Assembly (NCBI RefSeq): GCF_036174265.1
Contig: NZ_CP108055.1
Span: forward strand, 8,246,001-8,310,000
Length of the DNA: 64,000 nt
Direction of reading: 5' to 3'
Source: Streptomyces sp. NBC_00285
Lineage (GTDB): Bacteria > Actinomycetota > Actinomycetes > Streptomycetales > Streptomycetaceae
Part shown: piece by piece, positions 21,057 through 29,580 of the stretch
How positions within the stretch are numbered: the stretch's first letter is position 1
Layout: every line of letters starts with the position of its first letter
The notes under the pieces: model-generated
Told to the model about the DNA's origin: nothing
The model's input: only the letters and a program-made list of their open reading frames with translations
Database searches by the model: none
Translations under genes and position numbers: made by a program

Positions 21057-21115
21057 GCCACCGTCCGTTGGTTCACTTTTCCAACTCGCCCCTTGTGCAA
21101 GGGAGTCATTTCTTC

Positions 21116-22438
21116 ATGCGCGTCAAAAGAATCAGTCGTGCCCGCAGGCACGCGGCGCTGGGCCTGTCGGTGGCCGCGCTGGCCGCCGGCGTCACGACGG
21201 GTGCGGGACCGGCCGCCGCCCAGCCGAAGGCCGCCGCCGCGGCGGCGGCCGCGGAGTGCAGCACCGCCTACAAGATCGAGAAGAAGCTCGCCAGCGGCAC
21301 GACCTGGCGGATGTGCTGGCGCTACGACAGCAAGGCCGGGCTCGTCCTGGAGAACATCTCCTACCAGCCCAAGGGCGAGGCCTCGCCGATCAAGGTCCTC
21401 AACAGCGCCAGGCTCGGCCAGATCCACGTCCCCTACGACGACGGCAGCGTCGAGTACGACGACCTGACGGGCTTCGGCTTCGCACAGGGCCTGATGAACC
21501 TGGACCCGGGCGAGTGTCCCGGCGGCACCATCAAGAGCGTCAAGGTCCCGGACTCCTGGGACCCGGACCACCCGAACGTCAACGGCCTGTGCACCACCAC
21601 GCGTTCGCGCGGCCACGCCTACCGCATGCAGGGCGACAGCGCGAACAAGGTCTTCCAGGCCCAGGGCAAGGACCTCCTCGTCTACTCGGTCAACCAGGTC
21701 GGCTGGTACGAGTACATGACCGAGTGGCGCTTCCAGGACGACGGCACCATCACCATGAACCTCGGCGCGACCGGGAGCCTGTCCTACGAGGACTACGACG
21801 CCGGGGACGGCCGCGGCTGGCCCATCGGCAAGGGCTCCCGCGCCCAGGCCACCAGCCACAGCCACAACGCCTTCTGGCGCCTGGACTTCGCCCTGGACGG
21901 TTCCTCCAAGAACCGGGTCGAGCAGTACGACTCGACGGTCACCGCGGCCGCGCAGGGCCAGCAGACCGCGACCGTCAAGACGACCCGCACCCCGGTCACC
22001 AAGGAACTCGCGGGCGACGCCAAGAGCTACCGCTGGTGGCGCATGGTCAGCGCGGTCGGCAAGAACAAGGACTGGCACCCGCGGTCGTACGAGATCGTCC
22101 CCGGTCCGAGCACCAAGTACCCGGGCCGCAGCTTCACCAAGCACGACGTGTACTTCACCGAGTACAACCCGTGCGAGCAGTTCGCCAGCAACAACACCGG
22201 CAACTGCGGTACCGCGGCGGGCAAGTCCGTCGACAAGTGGGTCAACGGCCAGACCCTCACGCACCCGGTGGTCTGGATGAATGTGGGATTCCACCACATC
22301 GCCCGCGACGAGGACCAGCAGCCCATGCCGGTCCACTGGCAGGGATTCTCCATCGCCCCCCGGGACGTCACAGCTATGAATCCGCTCACTCCCGCCGAGC
22401 TCGCCGGGCAGAACGGACACTGGGAGCCCGGTAGTTGA
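21116..22438 (+). CDS. Secreted copper amine oxidase-like catalytic domain protein
   Basis: 440 residues with an Arg-rich signal peptide (1 to about 35) and an Ala tract. The C-terminal catalytic domain of copper/topaquinone amine oxidases is recognisable. The catalytic base is probably Asp130 (LDPGE), the topaquinone precursor Tyr198 in WYEY, two copper ligands His248 and His250 in TSHSHNAFWRLDF, and the third in GFHHIARDED at 393-394. The tail MPVHWQGFSIAPRD is also typical. The family TPQ motif is Asn-Tyr-Asp/Glu-Tyr; here the Asn is Trp197. These enzymes oxidise primary amines to aldehydes with release of H2O2 and ammonia. The N-terminal small domains are missing but a candidate partner is encoded just upstream. 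An AAGGGA site precedes the ATG at 21116. Confidence 0.78.
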   Translation: MRVKRISRARRHAALGLSVAALAAGVTTGAGPAAAQPKAAAAAAAAECSTAYKIEKKLASGTTWRMCWRYDSKAGLVLENISYQPKGEASPIKVLNSARLGQIHVPYDDGSVEYDDLTGFGFAQGLMNLDPGECPGGTIKSVKVPDSWDPDHPNVNGLCTTTRSRGHAYRMQGDSANKVFQAQGKDLLVYSVNQVGWYEYMTEWRFQDDGTITMNLGATGSLSYEDYDAGDGRGWPIGKGSRAQATSHSHNAFWRLDFALDGSSKNRVEQYDSTVTAAAQGQQTATVKTTRTPVTKELAGDAKSYRWWRMVSAVGKNKDWHPRSYEIVPGPSTKYPGRSFTKHDVYFTEYNPCEQFASNNTGNCGTAAGKSVDKWVNGQTLTHPVVWMNVGFHHIARDEDQQPMPVHWQGFSIAPRDVTAMNPLTPAELAGQNGHWEPGS

Positions 22439-22552
22439 GATTGACCCTGTCCATCCGGCTGCACCGCCGACCGCTCCCGGAGTACCCTTCCTTGATCGTT
22501 GGGTGGGGGCGAACCCCCGGGAGTGCTCGGGGGAGCGGAAGGCGGTGCACGG

Positions 22553-23797
22553 GTGGGCTCCGGAGGGCTGGAGTTGCCCCCTGGTGACGAGGGTCACGAG
22601 GGGAACTCCGCAGACGTCCCGCCCGGCACGGTGTCCCTGGCACGGCCGATGGACGCGGGAGCGACCATCGGGCCGGAGCTGGACTGGGACGCCGACGCCT
22701 GGCGCGAGGTGCGTACACGCGCACAGCGGGCAGGCCGGGCCTACATCTGGCTGAACCTCGTCGAACAGCGGCTGCGGGCCGTCGTGGCCGCTGTTCTGCG
22801 GCCCATCTACCAACCCGTCCACGGCCACGACGACTGGGTGGTCGCCGCCGCCGGACCCGCCGGACAGGAGTGGGTCCAGCGCGCGGTCGCCGTACGCGAA
22901 GTCAGCCGTCGCAAGGGCTACTTGCTCGACCCCGCCGACGACAACGTCCTCAGCTTCCTCACCCTGCCGCAGCTGCGCGAGCTGATGGTGCAGCACTGGC
23001 CGTGCTTCGAGCCCTACTTCGACGAGCGCCGGGACGTCGAACTGGCCCTGGACGAGCTGGAAGTCACCCGCAACGTCGTCTCCCGCAACCGGGCCCTGTC
23101 GGAGGCGGTCCTCGGCCAGGCCGAGCGCGCCTCGGCCAAGCTCCTGGAGATACTCGGCGCCGGCGGCGACGTGCCGTCCGCCCGCAGGCTGCCCGTCGAC
23201 GCGGTCGAGGACCTGGTCGGCGACCGGTACGCCGACGTGGTCGCCGTCCACCCCGACCGGGTGCGGCTGCTGCGGCAGTTCCCCGCCGAGGACATCTTCC
23301 GCGACGCCCGCCGCCTCGACGCCGTCGGCATCGGCCTCAACCTCCTGGTGCAGAACTTCTCCGGCCGGCGTCTGGTCCGGCTGGCCGAGACCGGCTGCCG
23401 GGTGCGGCTGCTGTTCCTGAACCCGGCGTCCAGCGCGGTCAAGCGGCGCGAGCGTGAACTGGGTATGAAGCGCGGCGAGTTGAGTCGTGCCGTGGAGATG
23501 AACATCCTGCACATGCGCCGGGTGCGGTCGAGGCTGCGCGACCCCGGCGCCTTCGAGATCCAGGTCTACGACGACACCCCGCGCTTCACGGCCTACCTCG
23601 TGGACGGCGACGGATCGGACGGCATCGCGGTCGTGCAGTCCTACCTGCGCAGGTCCCGGGGCATGGAGGCGCCGGTCCTGGTCCTGCGCAACGGACACCG
23701 GGTGGTCAAGCCCGGCGACGTGGACGACAGCGGCCTCTTCCCGACCTACCGCGAGGAGTTCGAGACGAACTGGGTGGATTCGCGTCCGGTGTCCTGA
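22553..23797 (+). CDS. SAV2148-type HEPN domain protein
   Basis: 414 residues from GTG 22553, with a GGAAGGCGG stretch upstream. The N-terminal half (about 45-200) is a helical HEPN/Swt1-like domain (WLNLVEQRLRAVVAAVL, LRELMVQHW). The HEPN RNase motif normally reads RNxxxH; here it is RNVVSR at 173-178, so the catalytic His is Arg178. The C-terminal half contains GCRVRLLFLNPASSAVKRRERELG, followed by a beta-rich segment, resembling a domain (DUF5919-like) found on other actinobacterial regulators. It is cytoplasmic. HEPN proteins often act as toxins or RNA-binding proteins; without the His, RNA binding or scaffolding is more likely. No antitoxin partner is visible next to it. Confidence 0.8.
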   Translation: MGSGGLELPPGDEGHEGNSADVPPGTVSLARPMDAGATIGPELDWDADAWREVRTRAQRAGRAYIWLNLVEQRLRAVVAAVLRPIYQPVHGHDDWVVAAAGPAGQEWVQRAVAVREVSRRKGYLLDPADDNVLSFLTLPQLRELMVQHWPCFEPYFDERRDVELALDELEVTRNVVSRNRALSEAVLGQAERASAKLLEILGAGGDVPSARRLPVDAVEDLVGDRYADVVAVHPDRVRLLRQFPAEDIFRDARRLDAVGIGLNLLVQNFSGRRLVRLAETGCRVRLLFLNPASSAVKRRERELGMKRGELSRAVEMNILHMRRVRSRLRDPGAFEIQVYDDTPRFTAYLVDGDGSDGIAVVQSYLRRSRGMEAPVLVLRNGHRVVKPGDVDDSGLFPTYREEFETNWVDSRPVS

Positions 23798-23925
23798 AGT
23801 GTTCCGGTGTGTCTGTCTCCCGAAGTGCCGGGAGCGGTAAGCGGAACGCGGTCCTCTGATTGTCAGTGGCCCATGGGAAGGTGGAGACCACTGGGGGAAA
23901 GCACCACCAAGAAGGGGGACCGCCC

Positions 23926-24648
23926 ATGGGCTGGCACCGAGAGCTGCTGATCGGCTTCGACCTGGAGACCACCGGCACCGATCCGCTCGAGGCGCGCATC
24001 GTCACGGGAGCCGTGATCGAGGTCAGGGACGGGCAGCCCGCCGGGCGCCGGGAGTGGCTGGCCGACCCGGGCGTGGAGATCCCGGCGGACGCGGTCGCGG
24101 TGCACGGCATCAGCAACGAGCGGGTGACCGCCGAGGGCCGCCCCGCCGACCAGGTCGCCGAATCCATCGCGGACGTCCTCGCCGACTACTGGAAGACGGG
24201 CGTCCCCGTCGTCGCGTACAACGCCGCGTTCGACCTGAGCCTGCTCTCCGCCGAGCTGCGCCGCTACGGCCTGCCGTCCCTGCGCGAGCGCCTGGGCGGC
24301 CTCGACCCCGCCCCGGTCATCGACCCGTACACCATCGACCGCTCGGTGGACCGCTACCGCCGCGGCAAGCGCAACCTCGAAGCGGTCTGCACGGAGTACG
24401 GCGTCCCGCTCGACGCCGCCCACGACGCGTCGGCCGACGCCCTCGCCGCGGCGCGGCTGGCCTGCGCGATAGCCGACCGCCACCCCAAGGTCGCCGCCCT
24501 CGGCCCGGCGGACCTGCACCGCCGCCAGATCGAGTGGTACGCGCAGTGGGCGGCGGACTTCCAGAGCTTCCTGCGCCGCAAGGGCGACGCGACGGCGGTG
24601 GTCGACGGCACCTGGCCGCTGCGCGAGCCGGCCGACCACACGGTGTGA
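23926..24648 (+). CDS. DnaQ-like 3'-5' exonuclease (DEDDh)
   Basis: 240 residues, single exonuclease domain. Exo I is FDLETTGTD (Asp12, Glu14), Exo II AYNAAFDLSLL (Asp), Exo III HDASADALAA (His and Asp), so it is a complete DEDDh active site. It resembles the epsilon proofreading subunit and RNase T family but has no polymerase or helicase partner next to it. Possible roles are DNA repair or RNA trimming. ATG 23926 is chosen for the GAAGGGGG site 7 bases upstream. It is convergent with the DMT exporter gene. Confidence 0.93.
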   Translation: MGWHRELLIGFDLETTGTDPLEARIVTGAVIEVRDGQPAGRREWLADPGVEIPADAVAVHGISNERVTAEGRPADQVAESIADVLADYWKTGVPVVAYNAAFDLSLLSAELRRYGLPSLRERLGGLDPAPVIDPYTIDRSVDRYRRGKRNLEAVCTEYGVPLDAAHDASADALAAARLACAIADRHPKVAALGPADLHRRQIEWYAQWAADFQSFLRRKGDATAVVDGTWPLREPADHTV

Positions 24649-24786
24649 GCGGGGGCGGCGCCACCCGCGCCTCGGTGAGCCGCTCGTGGTGGGCGCCCGA
24701 GGCGCGCGGCGACCGGCCGGGGCGGGCTGCGGTGAAGTGCTGCCGGGGCTGTGCCAGCACGCCCGGATCGGCGACGAGCGGGGAGA

Positions 24787-25758
24787 TCAGACGGCCGTAG
24801 GTGTCGTGGCCGGGGATCTGGGGTCCTCTTCGGTGGAGTGAACCTCGTGGCGGCGCAGGGTGGTTGTGCGGTGGGCTCGCTCCACTGACTGCCCCCAGTA
24901 GGTGCCGGTGACCATCATGACCGCGCCGAGTCCGGTCAGCGCGGTGAAGTGCTCGCCGCCCAGCACGACTCCCACCGCGGCGGCCCAGATCGGCTCGGTG
25001 CCCAGCAGCAGGCTGGCCCGGCTGGCCGAGGTGCGCTGCACCGCCCAGGTCTGGGCGAGGAAGGCGAACACGCTGCAGAACAGGGCGAGATACAGCAGCT
25101 GCGTCCAGGTGGCGGCGTCCGCGCGGGCCAGGGTCGGCAGATCACGCCCGGCCGGGACGAGGAACAGTGCCGTGCCGACGAGGGTCTGCAGGGTCGTGAG
25201 GTGCAGTGGCCGTACCGCCCGGCCCGAGGTGAGCCGGCCGACCAGGGCCACATGGCCCGCCCGCACGACCGCCGCGCCGAGCATGAGCAGATCTCCGAGC
25301 CGGGGCGCGTGAAAGCCGCTGCCCGCCATCAGGACCCCGACGGCCAGGACGCACAGCCCGGCGGCGGCGTAGAAGACGGCCGGCAGACCGCCCGCGTGAC
25401 CGGTGCGGTCGAGAAGGGGGGTGAGGACGATGGTCAGGCTGATGATGAGCCCCGCGTTGGCGGCGCTGGTGTGGGCGACGCCGTAGGTCTCCACGAGCAG
25501 GACGGCGGCCTGGGTGAGGCCCAGGGGGATGCCGGCGCGCACTTCGGCCCGCGTCCACCGGCGCGGGCTTCGCCCGCGGGAGGCGACGACACCCAGACAG
25601 GCGACCGCGGACAGGGCGTAGCGGGCGAAGAGAACCAGCAGGACGGGGAGGGCGGACGTCGCCGTCTGGGCGGAGAGATAACTCGATCCCCAGACGATCG
25701 CGACCAGCAGGAGTACCGAGTCGGTACGGCGGGCGTCGGACACCCGCCCACCCTGCAC
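24787..25758 (-). CDS. EamA/DMT family exporter
   Basis: 323 residues with about ten predicted membrane helices in two EamA repeats, starting VLLLVAIVWGSSYLSAQTATSALPVL and, in the second half, LLYLALFCSVFAFLAQTWAVQ...LLLGTEPIWAAAVGVVLGGE. Members export amino acids, metabolites or drugs; the substrate is not predictable. The start could be the given one or the GTG five codons downstream. It is divergent from a LysR regulator, 62 bp away, which is the usual arrangement for a regulator controlling its exporter. Confidence 0.92.
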   Translation of the reverse strand: MQGGRVSDARRTDSVLLLVAIVWGSSYLSAQTATSALPVLLVLFARYALSAVACLGVVASRGRSPRRWTRAEVRAGIPLGLTQAAVLLVETYGVAHTSAANAGLIISLTIVLTPLLDRTGHAGGLPAVFYAAAGLCVLAVGVLMAGSGFHAPRLGDLLMLGAAVVRAGHVALVGRLTSGRAVRPLHLTTLQTLVGTALFLVPAGRDLPTLARADAATWTQLLYLALFCSVFAFLAQTWAVQRTSASRASLLLGTEPIWAAAVGVVLGGEHFTALTGLGAVMMVTGTYWGQSVERAHRTTTLRRHEVHSTEEDPRSPATTPTAV

Positions 25759-25820
25759 CCCTCCGTCTCTGAAGCCCAGAGCGAGTTTCTTAAGCGATCT
25801 TTCAGTACTCCTACACTGTT
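25759..25820. promoter_or_regulatory. Divergent LysR/exporter control region
   Basis: 62 bp, locally AT-richer than its surroundings. It holds small palindromes CTTAAG (about 25788) and AGTACT (about 25805) within a stretch that could be a LysR-type operator. It must contain both start sites. Confidence 0.45.
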
Positions 25821-26720
25821 GTGATGGACGAGAGACAGCTGCGGATCCTGCGGGAGCTGGGCGAACTGGGCAGCGTCACCGCGGTCGCCGAGGCACTGTT
25901 GGTGACTCCGTCGGCGATCTCACAGCAGTTGCGGCTGCTCCAGCGTTCGGCCGAGGTGCCGCTGACCGAGCGCGACGGTCGCCGGCTGGTGCTCACGGAC
26001 GCCGGGCAGGCCCTCGCGGACGCGGCCATCGAGGTGGAGACGGCGCTGGCGCGCGCCCGACACACGGTCGAGGAGTTCGTGGACCGGCCCGACGCCGAGG
26101 TCTCGGTGGCGGCCTTCCACAGCGCCGGCGCGGCCTTCTTCCCGCTTCTGCTGCGCGCCCTCGCCGGACCCGGCACCCCGGTTCCGAGACTCGCCGACGA
26201 GGACGTCCCCCAGGAGGACTTCCCCCGCCTCACCCGCGAGTACGACCTCGTCCTGGCCCACCGCCTCGACCACGCCCCGCCCTGGCCGCGCACGGTCACG
26301 GTGACCACGCTGCTGCACGAACCCCTGGACGTGGCGATGCCCGCCGACCACCCCCTGGCCGCCAAACGCCGGGTGACCCCGCATGACGTGGCCGGCGAGC
26401 CATGGATCACCGTCCACGACGGCTTCCCGGTCATGGCCACCATCGAGGCGATCGCCGCCGCATCGGGTCACCGCCTCCATCTGGCCCACCGCATCAACGA
26501 GTTCGCGGTGGCGGCGGAGGCGGTGGCAGCGGGGGGAGGCCTGGCACTGATGCCCCGCTGGACGACGCGGCGGCATCCGGCCCTGGCACTGAGACCCCTG
26601 AGCGGCGTTCAGGCGAGACGGCACATCGACGCCCTGTACCGCCCGGAGAGGACGGCGAGAAGGGCGGTCCGCACGGTTCTGACAGAACTGAGGAGGGCAG
26701 CACGAAAGGTCCAGGGGTGA
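25821..26720 (+). CDS. LysR family transcriptional regulator
   Basis: About 299 residues. N-terminal winged helix-turn-helix (about 3-62): LRILRELGELGSVTAVAEALLVTPSAISQQLRLLQRSAEVPLTERDG split around the recognition helix SAISQQLRLL. A LysR substrate-binding domain (about 88-290) follows. It starts at GTG 25821 or the adjacent ATG 25824. It is divergent from the DMT exporter and probably its regulator. It is convergent, 31 bp apart, with the APH-like kinase gene. Confidence 0.93.
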   Translation: MMDERQLRILRELGELGSVTAVAEALLVTPSAISQQLRLLQRSAEVPLTERDGRRLVLTDAGQALADAAIEVETALARARHTVEEFVDRPDAEVSVAAFHSAGAAFFPLLLRALAGPGTPVPRLADEDVPQEDFPRLTREYDLVLAHRLDHAPPWPRTVTVTTLLHEPLDVAMPADHPLAAKRRVTPHDVAGEPWITVHDGFPVMATIEAIAAASGHRLHLAHRINEFAVAAEAVAAGGGLALMPRWTTRRHPALALRPLSGVQARRHIDALYRPERTARRAVRTVLTELRRAARKVQG

Positions 26721-26751
26721 CAGGACCCGCCAGGGGCACGGGGAGCGCCGG

Positions 26752-27606
26752 TCAGAACGGATACCACCGCACCATCTCGTCGCCGTCCCGCAAAGACGCC
26801 ACCCGCCGCTCGAACTCGGCCAGCGCCTCGGGATTCGACGGCGCATGCTGAGCGACCCACGCACAGCTCGCCGTCTCCCGAGCCCCCCGAAGCACCGAGC
26901 AGCCCTCCCACTCCCGTACATCCCACCCGTAAGCGGCGGTGAACGAGTCATAGGCCTCGGGCGGCAGACCGTAACGGTCACGGGACAGGGCCATCACCAC
27001 CAGATCGTGCTCACGCAGGTCGGCGGAGAAGGTCTCCAGGTCGACAAGGACAGGCCCGTCCGGTCCCACGTGGACATTGCGGGGAAGGGCGTCACCGTGA
27101 ATCGGCCCCGGCACCAGACGAGGTGAAACCGCGGCCGCGGCCGCCGCGAACCCGTCCCGACGCTCGCGGAGGTACGCCGCGTCAGCGGAGTCGATCGCCT
27201 CGCCCGCGAGCCGCAGCCACCGTTCGACCCCGCCCAGCAGCTCACGGGGAGGCAGGTCGAAGGAGGGGGACGGCAGCGCGTGCACCACCCGCAGCAGTTC
27301 GGCCAAATCCGCCGGACCGGCGGGCCGTACCTGATCGGGGAGCCGGTGCCACACCGTCACCGGATGCCCCTCGACCAGCCGGGCCTTCGGTTCGGCCGCC
27401 CGGACCGCCGGCACCCCCGCCTCGGCCAGCCACCCCGCGATGTCGAGTTCGCGACGGGCTCGGTCGAGGAGTTCGGCGTCGCGCCCCACCTTGACGACCA
27501 GGTCACCGGCGGCGAACACGGCGTTCTCTCCCAGGGCGAGCAGCCGCGCCGACCCCGGCAGCACCTCGGCCGCGGCCAGTACGTCCCGTGCCCGTGCCTC
27601 GTCCAT
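26752..27606 (-). CDS. APH family phosphotransferase
   Basis: 284 residues, aminoglycoside phosphotransferase/choline kinase fold. The catalytic loop is intact: HGDALPRN in GPIHGDALPRNVHV, followed by the metal-binding LVDLETFS. An N-lobe Lys is present in AAGDLVVKVGRD. The substrate is unknown; such small kinases act on antibiotics, amines or sugars. The ATG at 27606 is selected for the GGGAGG site upstream. It is divergent, 211 bp from the sugar ABC importer operon. Confidence 0.88.
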   Translation of the reverse strand: MDEARARDVLAAAEVLPGSARLLALGENAVFAAGDLVVKVGRDAELLDRARRELDIAGWLAEAGVPAVRAAEPKARLVEGHPVTVWHRLPDQVRPAGPADLAELLRVVHALPSPSFDLPPRELLGGVERWLRLAGEAIDSADAAYLRERRDGFAAAAAAVSPRLVPGPIHGDALPRNVHVGPDGPVLVDLETFSADLREHDLVVMALSRDRYGLPPEAYDSFTAAYGWDVREWEGCSVLRGARETASCAWVAQHAPSNPEALAEFERRVASLRDGDEMVRWYPF

Positions 27607-27817
27607 CGTCCGGCCTCCCGGTCCCGACATGCCGCGCATGCCTGTGCATCGCCACCGCGAAACGGCGTCGAGTTCGCGCCATCCTCCCGGCCAGTCTCGC
27701 ATTTCCACAGGTGGACCGGTGTGCGCGCTGCCTTGACGGTGCATACGCCCTTCACGACCATGACGGGGGCCCAGGCCGGGGCCGGACCGTCACGAGCCGT
27801 GCGAAGGAGCCCGTTAC

Positions 27818-28750
27818 TTGACCTTGGTGACCGCGACGAAGCGGCCGGCGCAGGGCCCACCGCGCGCAGAGGGGAAGCGGCCCTCCGAGCGCGGGGCCTG
27901 GTTCCTGGTGCTGCCCGCGCTGATCCCGATCCTGGTGCTGAGCGTGGGGCCCCTGCTGTACGGGATCCTGCTGTCCTTCACCGACGCCCAGTCGGGCCGC
28001 ACGCAGGCCACGCGGTGGATCGGGGGACTGAACTTCCAGGACCTGCTGCACGACACGCTGTTCTGGGAGTCGTTCCGGATCGGCCTGGTGTGGGCGGTCG
28101 GTGTGACCGTCCCGCAGTTCCTGCTGGCGCTCGGCCTCGCACTGCTCCTGGACCAGGACCTCAAGCTGCGCTGGCTCGCCCGTGCCCTCGCGATCATCCC
28201 GTGGGCCATGCCCGAGGTCGTCGTCGGTGTGATGTGGCGGCTCGTCTACAACCCGGATGCCGGTGTCCTCAACGAGACCCTCCGCGGCCTCGGCCTCGGT
28301 GACGGCCGCGACTGGCTCAGCGGCCTGTCCACCGCCCTGCCCGCCGTGATCGTCGTCGGCGTCTGGGCGGGGATGCCCCAGACCACGGTCACCCTGCTCG
28401 CCGGTCTCCAGAACACCCCGCGTGAACTCCACGAGGCGGCCGCGATGGACGGTGCGGGCGCCTGGCGCCGCTTCCGCACGGTCACCTGGCCCGCGCTCAG
28501 ACCGGTGGCCCTCACGATCACCGCGCTCAACTTCATCTGGAACTTCAACTCGTTCGCCCTGGTCTACGTGCTGACCAGCGGCGGACCGGGAGGCCGCACC
28601 CGTCTGCCCATGCTCTTCGCCTACGAAGAGGCCTTCCGCTACGGCCAGTTCGGCTATGCGGCCGCGATGGGCTGTGTGATGGTCGCCGTCGTCTCCGTCC
28701 TCCTCGCCCTCTTCCTCGTCGGCCGCCTCAAGGGAGGTGACGACGCATGA
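27818..28750 (+). CDS. Carbohydrate ABC transporter permease 1 (MalF type)
   Basis: 310 residues with about six membrane helices. The inner-membrane EAA loop reads EAAAMDGAGAWRRFRTVTWPALRP, shown here in part, and contacts the ATPase. It starts at TTG 27818, which has an AAGGAG site at optimal distance; GTG 27827 is an alternative. Its stop overlaps the ATG of the second permease (ATGA at 28747-28750). Together with the next two genes it forms a CUT1-type sugar importer without its own ATPase; in Streptomyces such systems are energised by the shared ATPase MsiK. Confidence 0.93.
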   Translation: MTLVTATKRPAQGPPRAEGKRPSERGAWFLVLPALIPILVLSVGPLLYGILLSFTDAQSGRTQATRWIGGLNFQDLLHDTLFWESFRIGLVWAVGVTVPQFLLALGLALLLDQDLKLRWLARALAIIPWAMPEVVVGVMWRLVYNPDAGVLNETLRGLGLGDGRDWLSGLSTALPAVIVVGVWAGMPQTTVTLLAGLQNTPRELHEAAAMDGAGAWRRFRTVTWPALRPVALTITALNFIWNFNSFALVYVLTSGGPGGRTRLPMLFAYEEAFRYGQFGYAAAMGCVMVAVVSVLLALFLVGRLKGGDDA

Positions 28751-29580
28751 GGACCAGCACCACCGGTCGCGTCGGCCAGTACGCCGCGCTGCTCGCGTAC
28801 CTCGTCTTCCTTGCCTTCCCCTTCCTCTGGCTGCTCTCCACCGCCTTCAAGTCCCCGCGCGAGCTGGGCAGTCTGCACCCCACCTGGATCCCCCGGGACC
28901 CCACCCTCGACAACTTCCGCCAGGCCTTCGACGAGCAGCCCCTGCTGCGCGCCGCAGGCAACTCCCTGCTCGCCGCGCTCGCCGCCGCCGTGATCGCCGT
29001 ACTGATCGCCACCCCCCTCGCCTACGTCATGGCCCGCCACCGCACCCGGCTCGCGAAGGCCGCCACCGGCTGGGTGGTGGTCAGCCAGGCCTTCCCGATC
29101 GTCCTGGTGATCATCCCGCTGTTCCTGGTGCTGAAGAACCTGCGGCTGATCAACTCCCTGACGGGCCTGGTGATGGTGTACGTCGTGTGGGCGCTGCCGT
29201 TCGCGCTGTGGATGCTCGTCGGATACGTGCGTGCCGTGCCGACGGAGCTGGAGGAGGCGGCGGCCGTCGACGGGGCCGGGCGTCTGCGGACCCTGGTGTC
29301 GGTGACGGCACCGCTGCTCGCGCCGGGGCTCGTGGCGACGGGACTGTTCGCGTTCATCACCGCGTGGAACGAGTTCTTCTTCGCGCTGGTCCTGCTGAAG
29401 ACGCCGGAGAAACAGACCCTGCCGGTCGTCCTCACCCACTTCATCGGTGCGGAGGGTGTCGCCGACCTCGGCCCGCTCGCGGCGGCCGCGTTCCTCGCCA
29501 CCCTGCCCTCACTGATCATCTTCGCGATCATCCAACGACGTATCACGGGCGGCATGTTGACCGGGGCGGTGAAGAGCTGA
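28747..29580 (+). CDS. Carbohydrate ABC transporter permease 2 (MalG type)
   Basis: 277 residues, six predicted helices. It begins QYAALLAYLVFLAFPFLWLL and includes the EAA loop ELEEAAAVDGAGRLRTLVSV and the typical ITAWNEFFFALVLL. Its translation is coupled both ways: the ATG overlaps the upstream stop by 4 bases, and its own stop overlaps the ATG of the binding-protein gene by 1 base. It forms the membrane channel with permease 1. Confidence 0.94.
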   Translation: MRTSTTGRVGQYAALLAYLVFLAFPFLWLLSTAFKSPRELGSLHPTWIPRDPTLDNFRQAFDEQPLLRAAGNSLLAALAAAVIAVLIATPLAYVMARHRTRLAKAATGWVVVSQAFPIVLVIIPLFLVLKNLRLINSLTGLVMVYVVWALPFALWMLVGYVRAVPTELEEAAAVDGAGRLRTLVSVTAPLLAPGLVATGLFAFITAWNEFFFALVLLKTPEKQTLPVVLTHFIGAEGVADLGPLAAAAFLATLPSLIIFAIIQRRITGGMLTGAVKS

